Shown piece by piece: positions 1 through 10,823 of a stretch of DNA of 64,000 nt. The position numbers and the translations under genes were made by a program. Location of the stretch: the NCBI RefSeq assembly GCF_002646595.1, contig NZ_PDUD01000010.1:186001-250000 (forward strand). Direction: 5' to 3'. This stretch comes from Flavilitoribacter nigricans DSM 23189 = NBRC 102662 (GTDB lineage Bacteria; Bacteroidota; Bacteroidia; Chitinophagales; Saprospiraceae). The stretch's first letter is position 1, and the number at the start of each line of letters is the position of its first letter. The notes under the pieces are model-generated. The model was not told where the DNA came from, ran no database searches, and saw nothing but the letters and a program-made list of their open reading frames with translations.

Positions 1-210
1 CGGATCCCGCATTTTCATGTAGTAGATCAGGTAATTTCCTGTATCGGTGCGTTCCAGAAAGACACTTTCCAGGAAAATACCTTCCTCTTCCAGCGTTTGC
101 AGGGCTTCCGGCTGGCGACCGTTGAGCTCCCGGGACCATTCGTAGACACTATCCAGCGAATCAGCTTTCAGTTGAACACGGTAACAGACAGTCTGTAGTT
201 CCTGACTCAT
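1..210 (-). CDS. DUF6176 family protein (partial, C-terminus cut by window edge)
   Basis: Seventy codons from an ATG at 208-210 run off the left edge. The protein begins MSQELQTVCYRVQLKADSLD and contains a WSRELN segment followed by LEEEGIFLESVFLE. This is the pattern I know from the small DUF6176 family, whose function is unknown. There is no signal peptide or membrane segment, so it is probably cytoplasmic. It is the last gene of a minus-strand run, 11 bases downstream of the SWIM gene and so probably co-transcribed with it. The family call rests on overall similarity only. Confidence 0.7.
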   Translation of the reverse strand, partial: MSQELQTVCYRVQLKADSLDSVYEWSRELNGRQPEALQTLEEEGIFLESVFLERTDTGNYLIYYMKMRDP

Positions 211-221
211 AAGCAATAATT

Positions 222-587
222 TTATTCGGGGTGAGCTTCATTCTCGTTGGATGGGTCCGCTTCTTCTGTTTGTGCCCTGATTTTGGTGAAATAAGGCATT
301 TTGGCCAGATCCGATTCTCCTTTATCCGTACGGATCGCAAAGAGCACCGCCGCCACGTGTTTGCAAACCGGTCCCCAATCGTAGGGACAGTCACAAAACC
401 AGTTTTCCACCTGATCCCCGACCAGATCAATATTTACTTTATAGTTGTGCGTTCCCTGCACATCTGCCTCCCATTGTCCATCTTGCTCCGCTAAGTTGTC
501 CACCAGATCCGAAGCAAGGTATTGCAATCCTTTCTCAACAATATCCTGCGGTAGGGCCGATTCCAGATCTCTTAGTAAAAAACTCAT
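222..587 (-). CDS. SWIM zinc-finger domain protein
   Basis: A 121-residue protein with a SWIM-type zinc-binding motif: Cys65-x-Cys67, then Cys75-x-His77, in the segment WFCDCPYDWGPVCKH. SWIM domains bind DNA or protein partners, and small stand-alone versions are often of unknown role. The start codon overlaps the stop of the upstream acyltransferase gene (ATG at 585-587, TGA at 584-586), so the two are probably translationally coupled. The C-terminal 35 residues are charged and low in complexity. Zinc binding is well supported; the biological role is not visible. Confidence 0.8.
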   Translation of the reverse strand: MSFLLRDLESALPQDIVEKGLQYLASDLVDNLAEQDGQWEADVQGTHNYKVNIDLVGDQVENWFCDCPYDWGPVCKHVAAVLFAIRTDKGESDLAKMPYFTKIRAQTEEADPSNENEAHPE

Positions 588-1426
588 AGTACCCCGGGAA
601 TTTTTGATGATAGCATTTCGGTGGTTTGCCGCAAATGGTCCAGCAACTCCTGCCGGTCCTTCAGGTGGGCAATTTCCGTAAAAGGGATCGGCTCTCCGAT
701 GGAGATCAATACTGTTTTGCCGATCTTATTTTTCACTTCGTTCAGCAACAAGCTCAACCGTAAACTCAGGCTAAATTGACTGGCCAGTTGAAAGAGCCGG
801 CTGTTGCGGCCGTGGATATACATCGGCAGCACGGTCGCCCGGGTCTGCTGAATGAGTTTAACCACGAAGCGTTTCCACTCCAGGTCTTCCGCCTTTTTCC
901 ACATTTTGGGAGCAGTTGCGACTCCTCCCGAAGGAAAGATGCCCATCATCTCGCCGGCCTGGAGGCGTTCAAGGGCGGTTTTTCGGGTTTGGATATTCGT
1001 CTGTAAGGCGTCCTTGGTTTCCCGGAAATCGATCGGCAGGAAGTAGGGTGCAAGTAGTTCTTCCCGACAAAGTACCTCGTTGACGAGTACAAAGTATCGA
1101 TCGCGCATCCGGGACAGGAGATGTCCCAGGATCAGGCCGTCCACCACCCCGAAGGGATGATTGGCAATGACGATCACCGGCCCGTCCGGAGCGACCTTTT
1201 GCAGCTGGGCTTCATCAAAGATCATACTGACGTCCAGTTCGTCCAGTATGAGTTGCCAGACTTCTCCCCGGCCCGGCTGTATTTTTTTCACCCGGGAATA
1301 GACCTTTTCCAGTCTTTTTCTTCCGGTAGCGTATTCCACCGTCCCCATCAGCAACCGGCGAAAAAGCGGATCTTCGGGAGAGGTATAGGAAATTCTGGCT
1401 TTGAACGGATCCTTATGCTTTGCCAT
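584..1426 (-). CDS. PlsC-like lysophospholipid acyltransferase family protein
   Basis: A 280-residue protein with the acyltransferase signature NHPFGVVDG (His90, Asp96) and a second block GIFPSGGV (about 163-169). The His-to-Asp spacing of five residues and the NHPxG form match the hemolysin/ornithine-lipid branch of the LPLAT superfamily more than classical PlsC. Such enzymes transfer an acyl chain from acyl-ACP or acyl-CoA to a lipid acceptor at the inner membrane. There is no clear transmembrane helix, so peripheral association is likely. It leads a tight operon with the SWIM and DUF6176 genes. The actual acceptor (lysophospholipid or lyso-ornithine lipid) cannot be told. Confidence 0.78.
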   Translation of the reverse strand: MAKHKDPFKARISYTSPEDPLFRRLLMGTVEYATGRKRLEKVYSRVKKIQPGRGEVWQLILDELDVSMIFDEAQLQKVAPDGPVIVIANHPFGVVDGLILGHLLSRMRDRYFVLVNEVLCREELLAPYFLPIDFRETKDALQTNIQTRKTALERLQAGEMMGIFPSGGVATAPKMWKKAEDLEWKRFVVKLIQQTRATVLPMYIHGRNSRLFQLASQFSLSLRLSLLLNEVKNKIGKTVLISIGEPIPFTEIAHLKDRQELLDHLRQTTEMLSSKIPGVL

Positions 1427-1500
1427 AATCTAGGATGGTGATTACAAGCTTAAAGATATTCTATTTTAGGTGCTTATTTTAAAATTAGCCAGTGTTTACC

Positions 1501-1531
1501 TTGCTTTACGCAAACACAACACTTAGATTTG
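1501..1531 (+). promoter_or_regulatory. candidate Bacteroidota promoter for the TetR/K+ channel operon
   Basis: TAGATTTG at 1524-1531 matches the Bacteroidota -7 element TAnnTTTG exactly. TTG at 1501-1503 sits 20 bases upstream as a -33 element. The predicted start of transcription, near 1538, leaves a leader of about 45 bases before the TetR ATG. Confidence 0.55.
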
Positions 1532-1551
1532 TCGACAGAGATAACATTGTT

Positions 1552-1566
1552 ACTTTTTGAAAAAGT
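1552..1566. promoter_or_regulatory. candidate TetR operator palindrome
   Basis: ACTTTTTGAAAAAGT is a perfect 15-base palindrome with a single central base. It lies just downstream of the predicted transcription start and 17 bases before the TetR start codon. TetR-family dimers typically bind such sites to repress their own operon. The assignment is inferred from position and symmetry. Confidence 0.5.
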
Positions 1567-1583
1567 GATTTCTAAAACAGCCT

Positions 1584-2162
1584 ATGGGGATAAAAGAACG
1601 AAAAGCCAGGCAAAAAGCCGAACTGCGAAAAAAGATCCTGAAATCCGCCCGGAGTCTCGCCCGGAAGAACGGCTGGGAAGCCGTCACGACGCGCAAACTG
1701 GCCGAAAAGGTGGAATACAGCACCACGGTGATCTACGAGCATTTCGGTAATAAAGACCAACTCCTGCTGCTGCTGCGGGAAGAAGGGTTCGAAAGAATTC
1801 AGCAGGCGGTAGAAAAGGCACTCGATCCGTCCCTGCCTCCCAAGAAACAATTAGTCGAAGCGGGACTGGCCAGTTGGAAATTCGCACGGGAAAAACCCGA
1901 ATACTATCAGGTCATGTTCAATCTCGGTGGCATTCACTGTCCGTCCGATGAGGAAAGCAAGGGGCTACAGAAAGCGGCTTCGGTCGTTTACCGCATTCTC
2001 GCCCAGGCGGGGGTCGCTGATTCCGAAAGCACTTTTATGAACTGGTGGGCGTTGGTTCACGGTTTCATCGCCCTGGACATGAACGGTCAGATGCCGTTCA
2101 GCTCCGAAAAGATGGAACGATTGTTGAAAGAATCTCTTGAACGTCTAATGACCCGATTGTAG
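1584..2162 (+). CDS. TetR/AcrR family transcriptional regulator
   Basis: A 192-residue protein. The N-terminal helix-turn-helix (about residues 34-56) reads TTRKLAEKVEYSTTVIYEHF followed by GNKDQL, the diagnostic TetR pattern. The C-terminal half is a ligand-binding/dimerisation domain of the WHG type, with KFAREKPEYYQVMF. It sits four bases upstream of a potassium channel gene and almost certainly shares its transcript, so its ligand may relate to ion or membrane stress. A palindrome directly upstream suggests autoregulation. The effector cannot be read from the sequence. Confidence 0.9.
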   Translation: MGIKERKARQKAELRKKILKSARSLARKNGWEAVTTRKLAEKVEYSTTVIYEHFGNKDQLLLLLREEGFERIQQAVEKALDPSLPPKKQLVEAGLASWKFAREKPEYYQVMFNLGGIHCPSDEESKGLQKAASVVYRILAQAGVADSESTFMNWWALVHGFIALDMNGQMPFSSEKMERLLKESLERLMTRL

Positions 2163-2166
2163 CACT

Positions 2167-3234
2167 ATGGCTATTAAAAAAGAAAAAAAAGATCGGTTCC
2201 TTAACCTTGGCTGGGGCTATTCCGTTCCATCCTCGCTGATGAACCTGCAACTGGCGCTGGGCCTGTTGATGGCCGAATTGCTGCTGGGTACGCTGGGGTA
2301 TATGATCCTGGAGAACTATTCGGCGGAGGAGGCCATCTACATGACCATCATTACCATTTCCACGGTAGGCTTCACGGAAGTACAACCGCTGGATATTGCC
2401 GGACGGATCTTTACCACTATTTTAATTTTGGCCAACATTGGAATTTTTGCGTATTTGTTGGCGGTTTTTTCCTACTTCATCATTCAGGGAGAAATTTTCA
2501 AAAAAATGCACCTCAATTTGATCAATAACCGAATTGCAAAACTGGAAGATCACATCATACTCTGCGGCTACGGCAAATACGGGAGAGAAGCGGCTGCCCA
2601 TTTTGACGACCACAAGCTCTCCTACATTGTGATCGACAAAGACCCCGAACTGATCGAGAACATCCAGAAAAGTGAAGACCCCATTCTCTACATCGAAGGG
2701 GATGCCACCACCGATGAAACGCTGGAGAAAGCCGGTATCGACCGGGCGGCGGCCATTATCTCGGCTTTGCCCGACGATTCCGAAAACGTCTTTATTGTAC
2801 TGACGGCCCGGCAGATCAATCCGGAGATTAAGATCATCAGTCGGGCCCGGGATCCCCGCACCAACAAAAAATTGCTCAAAGCCGGTGCCAACCACGTTGT
2901 GATGCCCGACCAGATCGGAGGTTTCTATATGGCCACCCTGGTGAGCAAACCGAGTGCGGTGGAGTTCTTTTCCTTCCTGACCAATGATTTTCATTCCGAT
3001 ATCGGCTTTGAAGAGATCAGCTTTGACAAGCTTTCTCCCGAATATCAGCATAAGACCATCCGGGAACTGGGCGTACGCCATGCAACCGGGGCCAACATCA
3101 TCGGTTACAAGCAACCGAACGGTAAATACATCGTCAATCCACCGCCGGATACGGCCTTTCTGCCCAATAGTAGCTTCATTATTCTGGGGAATAGTGAGCA
3201 GTTGAGAGCCGTTAGGGATTTTTTCTCTCATTGA
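2167..3234 (+). CDS. two-TM potassium channel with RCK (TrkA-N/TrkA-C) gating domains
   Basis: A 355-residue protein. TM1 is at about residues 28-48, the pore loop carries the filter TVGFTE at 66-71, and TM2 is at about 80-106. A Rossmann RCK-N domain follows (GYGKYG at 134-139), then an RCK-C domain over roughly the last 85 residues. The layout is that of MthK-like ligand-gated K+ channels in the inner membrane. The filter is TVGFTE instead of the classical TVGYGD; this variant occurs in a prokaryotic subgroup and may alter selectivity. The gene is adjacent to, and probably co-transcribed with, the TetR gene. Confidence 0.88.
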   Translation: MAIKKEKKDRFLNLGWGYSVPSSLMNLQLALGLLMAELLLGTLGYMILENYSAEEAIYMTIITISTVGFTEVQPLDIAGRIFTTILILANIGIFAYLLAVFSYFIIQGEIFKKMHLNLINNRIAKLEDHIILCGYGKYGREAAAHFDDHKLSYIVIDKDPELIENIQKSEDPILYIEGDATTDETLEKAGIDRAAAIISALPDDSENVFIVLTARQINPEIKIISRARDPRTNKKLLKAGANHVVMPDQIGGFYMATLVSKPSAVEFFSFLTNDFHSDIGFEEISFDKLSPEYQHKTIRELGVRHATGANIIGYKQPNGKYIVNPPPDTAFLPNSSFIILGNSEQLRAVRDFFSH

Positions 3235-3313
3235 GAAAGAGAGAAGTGACTTTTAGGTAAAAGTTAGTCTTTATACCGCTGGTTGCATCAAACTATTTAT
3301 TACCAGCAGGGTT

Positions 3314-3353
3314 ACTCTATAAAGAGTTACACCCGATTTCATCGTTATAGAGT
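3314..3353 (+). promoter_or_regulatory. inverted repeat in the terC leader
   Basis: ACTCTATAA at 3314-3322 pairs perfectly with TTATAGAGT at 3345-3353 around a 22-base loop, ending eight bases before the TerC start codon. It could be an operator or an RNA structure covering the start. I looked for yybP-ykoY (manganese) riboswitch signatures, expected before some TerC/Alx genes, and did not see them. Confidence 0.35.
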
Positions 3354-3361
3354 TTGTCAGA

Positions 3362-4327
3362 ATGTGGTTTTGGATAGGATTTTTAATACTGGTATTCATC
3401 TTACTGGCCCTGGACCTGGGCGTTTTCAACCGGCGCTCCCATGTGATCAGCACCCGTGAGGCTGCCGGATGGACCACACTTTGGGTGAGCCTGTCTCTTG
3501 CCTTCAGTATTTTCGTCTATTTCGCATACGAAGAGAACTGGATCGAAAGCCCCATGGGGGGTATGGAGGCCGCTATCGACTACCTGACCGGTTATCTGGT
3601 GGAGCAGTCCCTCAGTATGGATAATATCTTCGTGATCGCGCTGATATTTGCCTATTTCAAGGTGCCGGAGCAGTACCAGCACCGGGTTTTGTTCTGGGGA
3701 ATTCTCGGAGCCCTGTTCTTCCGGGGTGTAATGATCGCATTTGGTATTGTCCTGCTGCAACAGTTCCAGTGGATGATCTACGTTTTTGGGATATTCCTGC
3801 TGTATTCAGCTTATAAAATGCTGACGTCCAGCGAAGAGGTCCATCCGAACAAAAACCCGACGATCCGGCTGCTGCGGAAATACTTTCCGATCACTAAATC
3901 CTATTACGGTGAAAAATTCTTTGTCAAGATCCGGCACATTCGCGCCGGTACGCCCCTTTTTGTAGCGCTGGTGATGGTGGAGACCACCGATATCATGTTT
4001 GCCTTTGATTCTATACCAGCCATCTTTGCGATCACTACGGACCCGTTTTTGGTATTCACCTCCAATATTTTTGCCATTCTTGGGTTGCGTTCACTGTATT
4101 TCGTACTGGCCAATATGCTCAACCGTTTTGTCTACCTGAAATACAGTCTGGTATTTATTCTGGTGTTTGTGGCCCTGAAAATGCTGGCGCACGAGTACGT
4201 TCACCTGCCCGGATGGGTTTCGCTGGTGGTTATTTTTGCAGCACTGCTCATCGGAGTATTGGCGTCCTTATTAAGGCCCGCAAAGAGTACGGAAAAAGAA
4301 GTAGCCCAACAGGGGCAGAACGGATAA
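3362..4327 (+). CDS. TerC/Alx family integral membrane protein
   Basis: A 321-residue protein that is hydrophobic almost throughout, with about nine predicted helices. Family blocks are LALDLGVFNRRSHVIS near the N-terminus, EQSLSMDN at 81-88 and ETTDIMFAFDSIPA at 207-220. Acidic residues in the last two blocks are thought to coordinate metal. Members include TerC (tellurite resistance) and Alx/MeeY-type Mn2+ exporters in the inner membrane. Its promoter region is separate from the upstream K+ channel gene. A role in manganese or other metal export is inferred from the family; no ter operon partners are nearby. Confidence 0.88.
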   Translation: MWFWIGFLILVFILLALDLGVFNRRSHVISTREAAGWTTLWVSLSLAFSIFVYFAYEENWIESPMGGMEAAIDYLTGYLVEQSLSMDNIFVIALIFAYFKVPEQYQHRVLFWGILGALFFRGVMIAFGIVLLQQFQWMIYVFGIFLLYSAYKMLTSSEEVHPNKNPTIRLLRKYFPITKSYYGEKFFVKIRHIRAGTPLFVALVMVETTDIMFAFDSIPAIFAITTDPFLVFTSNIFAILGLRSLYFVLANMLNRFVYLKYSLVFILVFVALKMLAHEYVHLPGWVSLVVIFAALLIGVLASLLRPAKSTEKEVAQQGQNG

Positions 4328-4390
4328 ATTAAGTATTGACTTTTATAATTTTTTTCCTCAATTTTATATTGTTTTTCTAACTAAAGTCAC

Positions 4391-4420
4391 GCAGCTGATT
4401 TAGCTGCACTTTTATTTTTA
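4391..4420 (+). terminator. short hairpin with T-rich tail, possible terminator or attenuator
   Basis: GCAGCT (4391-4396) pairs with AGCTGC (4402-4407) around GATTT, followed by ACTTTTATTTTTA. It would end the terC transcript, but it lies immediately before the next start codon at 4423, so it could instead modulate that gene. The stem is only six base pairs. Confidence 0.4.
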
Positions 4421-4422
4421 TC

Positions 4423-4617
4423 ATGAAAGATAAAAAGAAGACCGGGAAGCAAAAGCAAAATGCTCCCGCTCAAAACCACACTTCAGAAGGGCCCCGACGC
4501 AGGCGCCTCACACCGGTTAACAAGACTAAATACAAGATTAACCGTTACCAATTATCCGAAGATTTCGAAGATGAAGACGATCTGCTGTACTACGATCAGT
4601 TAGACGATGAGGATTAG
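4423..4617 (+). CDS. small highly charged hypothetical protein
   Basis: A 64-residue protein with a very basic N-terminal two thirds (MKDKKKTGKQKQ, then RRRRLTPVNKTKYK) and an acidic tail (EDFEDEDDLL to LDDED). No domain is recognised and it is probably partly disordered. The bipolar charge suggests nucleic-acid or ribosome contact, but that is speculation. It sits between terC and the SET gene on the same strand. Length and composition fit a real, conserved small Bacteroidota protein, but coding status rests mainly on frame and position. Confidence 0.55.
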   Translation: MKDKKKTGKQKQNAPAQNHTSEGPRRRRLTPVNKTKYKINRYQLSEDFEDEDDLLYYDQLDDED

Positions 4618-4659
4618 TCCCATCTTTATTTCCCAACATTATTACAAACTTAGCAACAC

Positions 4660-5289
4660 ATGATGCATCCGAACACCCAGGTGCGGTTCATCAATGGTGC
4701 CATAGGATGCGGGGTTTTTGCGACCCGGTTCATCCCTAAGGGTACTATTGTCTACGTGAAGGACGCCCTGGAACTGGAGGTAAGTGCCGATCAATACGCA
4801 CTGCTGACACCTGTACTACAGGAAGCTGTCGAAAAATACAGCTATATCGATGAACGGGGATACCGTATCCTCAGTTGGGATCATGCCAAATACGTCAACC
4901 ACTGTTGCAATTGCAATACGATGAGTACGGGTTATGGCTTTGAGATCGCCATCCGGGATATTTATCCGGACGAAGAGATCACCGATGAGTACGGTCTGTT
5001 CAACCTGGAAGCCGAAATGCCGCTCTCCTGTGCCCAACCCAATTGCCGGCAAAAAGTAGGCAAATACGACCTCGATACCTACTTCGCCAGTTGGGATGAA
5101 AAAGTCCAGTCCGCGCTGGAACTGGTCAAAGCGCTCGACCAGCCGCTTTATCCGCTGATCGAATCCGATACGCGGCACGCGCTGGAACAGTATCTTGCCC
5201 ACCTGGCGGAATACCGCTCCGTTCGTGGGCTGAAATTCCATGAGGAAGCATCCCTGGCCGTTACCGGTAGCCCGAATGGGGTACATTGA
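4660..5289 (+). CDS. SET domain-containing protein (lysine methyltransferase fold)
   Basis: A 209-residue protein. It opens with GAIGCGVFATRFIPKGTIVY, the N-terminal SET block. NHCCNCN at 80-86 corresponds to the NH-x-C SAM-binding/pseudoknot region, and DEEITDEYG at about 104-112 is the catalytic tyrosine motif. Post-SET-like cysteines are at 124 and 129. SET enzymes transfer methyl groups from S-adenosylmethionine to protein lysines; bacterial substrates are mostly unknown. A strong terminator follows. Start choice is between two adjacent Met codons. Confidence 0.82.
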   Translation: MMHPNTQVRFINGAIGCGVFATRFIPKGTIVYVKDALELEVSADQYALLTPVLQEAVEKYSYIDERGYRILSWDHAKYVNHCCNCNTMSTGYGFEIAIRDIYPDEEITDEYGLFNLEAEMPLSCAQPNCRQKVGKYDLDTYFASWDEKVQSALELVKALDQPLYPLIESDTRHALEQYLAHLAEYRSVRGLKFHEEASLAVTGSPNGVH

Positions 5290-5312
5290 TCGTTGTCCAC
5301 CGAGAGGACATG

Positions 5313-5344
5313 GCAAAGAGCAGGGGCCCTACCCTGCTCTTTGC
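5313..5344 (+). terminator. terminator hairpin after the SET gene
   Basis: GCAAAGAGCAGGG and CCCTGCTCTTTGC form a perfect 13-bp stem with a six-base loop, 24 bases after the stop codon. The tail is only weakly T-rich (ATATATGCCCTTTTG). Confidence 0.75.
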
Positions 5345-5504
5345 ATATATGCCCTTTTGTAGCTTATTTTGTTTCCATTCCCGCGATAAACACTTCCACC
5401 ACACCTTCTCGCGCCCCGTTTCATAACCTGCCTCGTCGATAATCCTCCTAGGTCTACCGATAAATTTTCTGCTCTTTAGGAAATAAGCCCCTTCTTAGCA
5501 CTCG

Positions 5505-5533
5505 TTGTTTATAATAAGCATTGCTTATATTTG
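5505..5533 (+). promoter_or_regulatory. candidate clpB promoter (TTG-N18-TATATTTG)
   Basis: TATATTTG at 5526-5533 is an exact TAnnTTTG -7 box, with TTG at 5505-5507 eighteen bases upstream. The predicted transcription start near 5540 lies downstream of the in-frame ATG at 5505 and 16 bases before the ATG at 5556, which fixes the start codon. TTAGCACTC at 5495-5503 abuts the -33 element and equals one half of a CIRCE heat-shock operator, but the second half is absent. Confidence 0.6.
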
Positions 5534-5555
5534 GATCTCACAAAGAAGTGATTTA

Positions 5556-8348
<2,793 letters not shown>

Positions 8349-8351
8349 AAT

Positions 8352-8386
8352 AAAAAAAGCCCGTTGAAATTTCAACGGGCTTTTTT
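8352..8386. terminator. bidirectional terminator between clpB and the barrel gene
   Basis: GCCCGTTGAAA (8359-8369) and TTTCAACGGGC (8370-8380) form a perfect 11-bp palindromic stem. It is flanked by seven A on one side and six T on the other, so it can terminate the convergent transcripts on both strands. Confidence 0.92.
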
Positions 8387-8417
8387 AACGGGTAAACCGT
8401 TTATAAAAGATCACGGA

Positions 8418-9107
8418 TTAATAGTCAAAGGAACCATTTTCGGCATCGAAGGTGTACAGGAAGGTTAACCCACTCGTAATATACCAATCGTTACCATCAC
8501 TGTGTCCTCGGCTGTTGACCGGACCAATGCCATCCAACAGGTCGGAGAAAGTAGCTCTCGCGCCGGCGCTCACCGTTACGGTCCAGGATTCGGAAACATC
8601 CAAACGCAAACCGATACTAACCGGCAGAACAAAAAAGGAAGAGACTTCCTCATCTTCACGCAAATATTCTCCTTCGGGAGTGACTACATCCACATCAGCA
8701 CCGCCGAACGCCAGTCCGGCACCAATCGAAATATAGGGAGAAAACGCCCGGGTGAAAAATCCCTGATTGGTAAATCTCGGCCGCCCCATTGGGTGCCATT
8801 CACCGTTAACCGTAAATTCCAGTAAACCGGAATTGAACTCCACCCCTCTGCTTAATCGTCCATAATCCAGATCATTCCCGGAGAGACGGCACCAGATTGC
8901 ACCGGCCCGTAGAGCCAGGCGGGGAGTGAATAGCTTTCTGTAAACAACTCCGATCGCCGGATTAAACTCCCTGGAATTGAAAGGACCAACGGCCAGATCA
9001 CCCTGGTAAGTAGCAACCCCAAGATGAAGCCCCACCTCCGTTTCTCGCTGCCCGAAAAGAGCAGTAACGGCCACTAAAAAAATAATTGTAAAAATTGATC
9101 TTAACAT
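8418..9107 (-). CDS. outer-membrane beta-barrel protein (DUF6089-like)
   Basis: Start set at 9107 (MLRSIFTIIFLVAVTALFGQ), which gives a clean signal peptide; the frame is open further upstream but that part lacks one. The 229-residue precursor continues with GLHLGVATYQGDLAVG and alternates hydrophobic and polar residues, with many aromatic-ended strands and a final YTFDAENGSFDY. This resembles DUF6089 / OmpW-sized porin-like barrels common in Bacteroidota. It is probably an eight-stranded outer-membrane protein of unknown function. A TAnnTTTG-like box lies about 42 bases upstream. Confidence 0.72.
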   Translation of the reverse strand: MLRSIFTIIFLVAVTALFGQRETEVGLHLGVATYQGDLAVGPFNSREFNPAIGVVYRKLFTPRLALRAGAIWCRLSGNDLDYGRLSRGVEFNSGLLEFTVNGEWHPMGRPRFTNQGFFTRAFSPYISIGAGLAFGGADVDVVTPEGEYLREDEEVSSFFVLPVSIGLRLDVSESWTVTVSAGARATFSDLLDGIGPVNSRGHSDGNDWYITSGLTFLYTFDAENGSFDY

Positions 9108-9148
9108 ATTGGATGGTTTTTTGTGTGACTGGGCACCCCTAGAGTGAA

Positions 9149-9176
9149 CAAATGTATAGTTTTCTAATGAGGCCAA
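9149..9176 (-). promoter_or_regulatory. candidate promoter of the barrel gene
   Basis: On the minus strand, TACATTTG (plus positions 9149-9156) matches TAnnTTTG, and TTG (9174-9176) is 17 bases upstream, slightly short of the usual 19. The predicted leader is about 36 bases. Confidence 0.4.
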
Positions 9177-9264
9177 GATAATAGAAAAAACGCTGTCTAT
9201 CAAGCAATTTATCAAACAATAACACCCGTGGCAGATGGGGCTAAGCCCTGCAAATAAGGCGGTT

Positions 9265-10740
9265 TCAATTCGTTTTCCAAAAGTACGGTGTAAATAAAAC
9301 CAATATCGTGAACAACTCCAAACGTCCCAATAACATCAGAAAGGAGAGGAACAATTTTGCTCCATTAGACAACCAGGCGAAATTATCAACCGGTCCGACT
9401 GCACCAATTCCGGGTCCGACATTACCCAGTGAAGTAGCTACGGCACCTACCGAGGTCATAAAGTCATATCCCATAACGGATAGGACGATCGAGCCGAATA
9501 GGAAAAGGGAAAGATAAAGCAGCAGAAATATGATAATATGGGTGATCACTTTCCCTCTAACCGTTTTCTGATTCACTTTTAGCGGAACGATTGCTCTTGG
9601 ATGGAGTATCCTTTTAAACTCATAGAAAGAATTTCTGAGGAATACCAGGTGGCGGATGATCTTGATCCCACCACTGGTCGAACCGGCACAGGCCCCAACG
9701 AACAGTATGATGAAGAAAAACATCGTCAGACCACTGGACCAGGCCGTGTAATCGGCCGAAACAAAACCAGTAGTCGTGATCAGAGAAACGATCTGAAAAA
9801 TACTGTCCCGAAAAGATTGCTCCAGGGAGTGATTTGTCACGGAATATACCCGGGCCGTCACGATCAGGGTCGCCGCCAGAACGATGTATAAATAGGCCCG
9901 GAATTCATCACTGTGCCAGACATTGCTAAAGCGGCGCTTCAGCGTGTAGTAAAGCACCGTATAGTTGGTTCCGGCCAGAAACATAAAGAATACAATAACG
10001 TACTGAATGGATGGCTGATCAAAATGCGCCATACTCGCATTTTTGGTGGAAAATCCACCGGTGGCCATAGTCGTCAGGCCGTGGTTGAAGGCATCGAAGA
10101 AATTCATCCCCAACAGATAAAGGATCACTACCAGTATACCGGTAAGCGATACGTAGATCAGCCACAACCGCTTGGCGGTTTCCCGGATACGGGGATGTAA
10201 TTTATCCGAAGTGGGTCCGGGAGCTTCGGCAACAAACAATTCGATCCCTCCAATCCCCAATAGGGGGAAAATAGCCACCGTCAGCACAATGATACCCATA
10301 CCTCCGATCCACTGGGTTAGGCTTCGCCAGAAGAGTATGCCTTCGGGCACCGATTCAATATCCGTTAGGACACTGGCTCCGGTGGTGGTCATGCCCGATA
10401 CTGATTCAAAAATAGCATCGGGTATGCCGGGGATCACGCCGCTGATCAGATAAGGCAGTGCGCTGAAGATCACCATGGATAACCATCCCATGGCCACGAT
10501 CAGATAACCTTCCCGTTTCTTGATATTACGGGCAGCGTCTTTCCGGATCAGCAGCCAGGCCGGTACTCCAGCCGAGATACAGATAAAGCCGGATATCATC
10601 AGTGCCCAGGCATCTCCGCTTTGGTAATACCAGGAAAAACCGATGGATAAAAGCATGAAGGCCCCAATGATGGTGATCAGGAGTCCGATGACCCGGATGA
10701 CGGGTTTAAAATTGATCATTTCAGAAATATCTACCGGCAT
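9265..10740 (-). CDS. trkH: Trk-type potassium uptake membrane subunit
   Basis: A 491-residue integral membrane protein with repeated M1-P-M2 pore units of the SKT superfamily. Pore-loop segments are visible as SGMTTTGASVL, NHGLTTMATGGFSTKN, SLITTTGFVSADY and SLGNVGPGIG. It forms the K+-conducting dimer in the inner membrane and is gated by TrkA. It lies 83 bases downstream of trkA on the same strand, so the pair forms an operon. Length and motifs fit TrkH/KtrB; TrkH is chosen because the neighbouring TrkA has the long, duplicated form. Confidence 0.93.
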   Translation of the reverse strand: MPVDISEMINFKPVIRVIGLLITIIGAFMLLSIGFSWYYQSGDAWALMISGFICISAGVPAWLLIRKDAARNIKKREGYLIVAMGWLSMVIFSALPYLISGVIPGIPDAIFESVSGMTTTGASVLTDIESVPEGILFWRSLTQWIGGMGIIVLTVAIFPLLGIGGIELFVAEAPGPTSDKLHPRIRETAKRLWLIYVSLTGILVVILYLLGMNFFDAFNHGLTTMATGGFSTKNASMAHFDQPSIQYVIVFFMFLAGTNYTVLYYTLKRRFSNVWHSDEFRAYLYIVLAATLIVTARVYSVTNHSLEQSFRDSIFQIVSLITTTGFVSADYTAWSSGLTMFFFIILFVGACAGSTSGGIKIIRHLVFLRNSFYEFKRILHPRAIVPLKVNQKTVRGKVITHIIIFLLLYLSLFLFGSIVLSVMGYDFMTSVGAVATSLGNVGPGIGAVGPVDNFAWLSNGAKLFLSFLMLLGRLELFTILVLFTPYFWKTN

Positions 10741-10823
10741 ACACCCTACGGGGCGTGTGCCGGGTCCTGTTTATAATAGAGGGGAAATCAGTCGCTACTG
10801 CCCCCTAATGGTATCAGAATGGT

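Noticed and set aside
3235-3361. yybP-ykoY manganese riboswitch before terC
   Set aside because: The conserved GGGGAGUA and CCUCCGG-type boxes are not present; only a simple inverted repeat is seen.
5495-5521. Full CIRCE heat-shock operator before clpB
   Set aside because: Only the left half TTAGCACTC matches; the base-by-base match of the right half is about 2 of 9.
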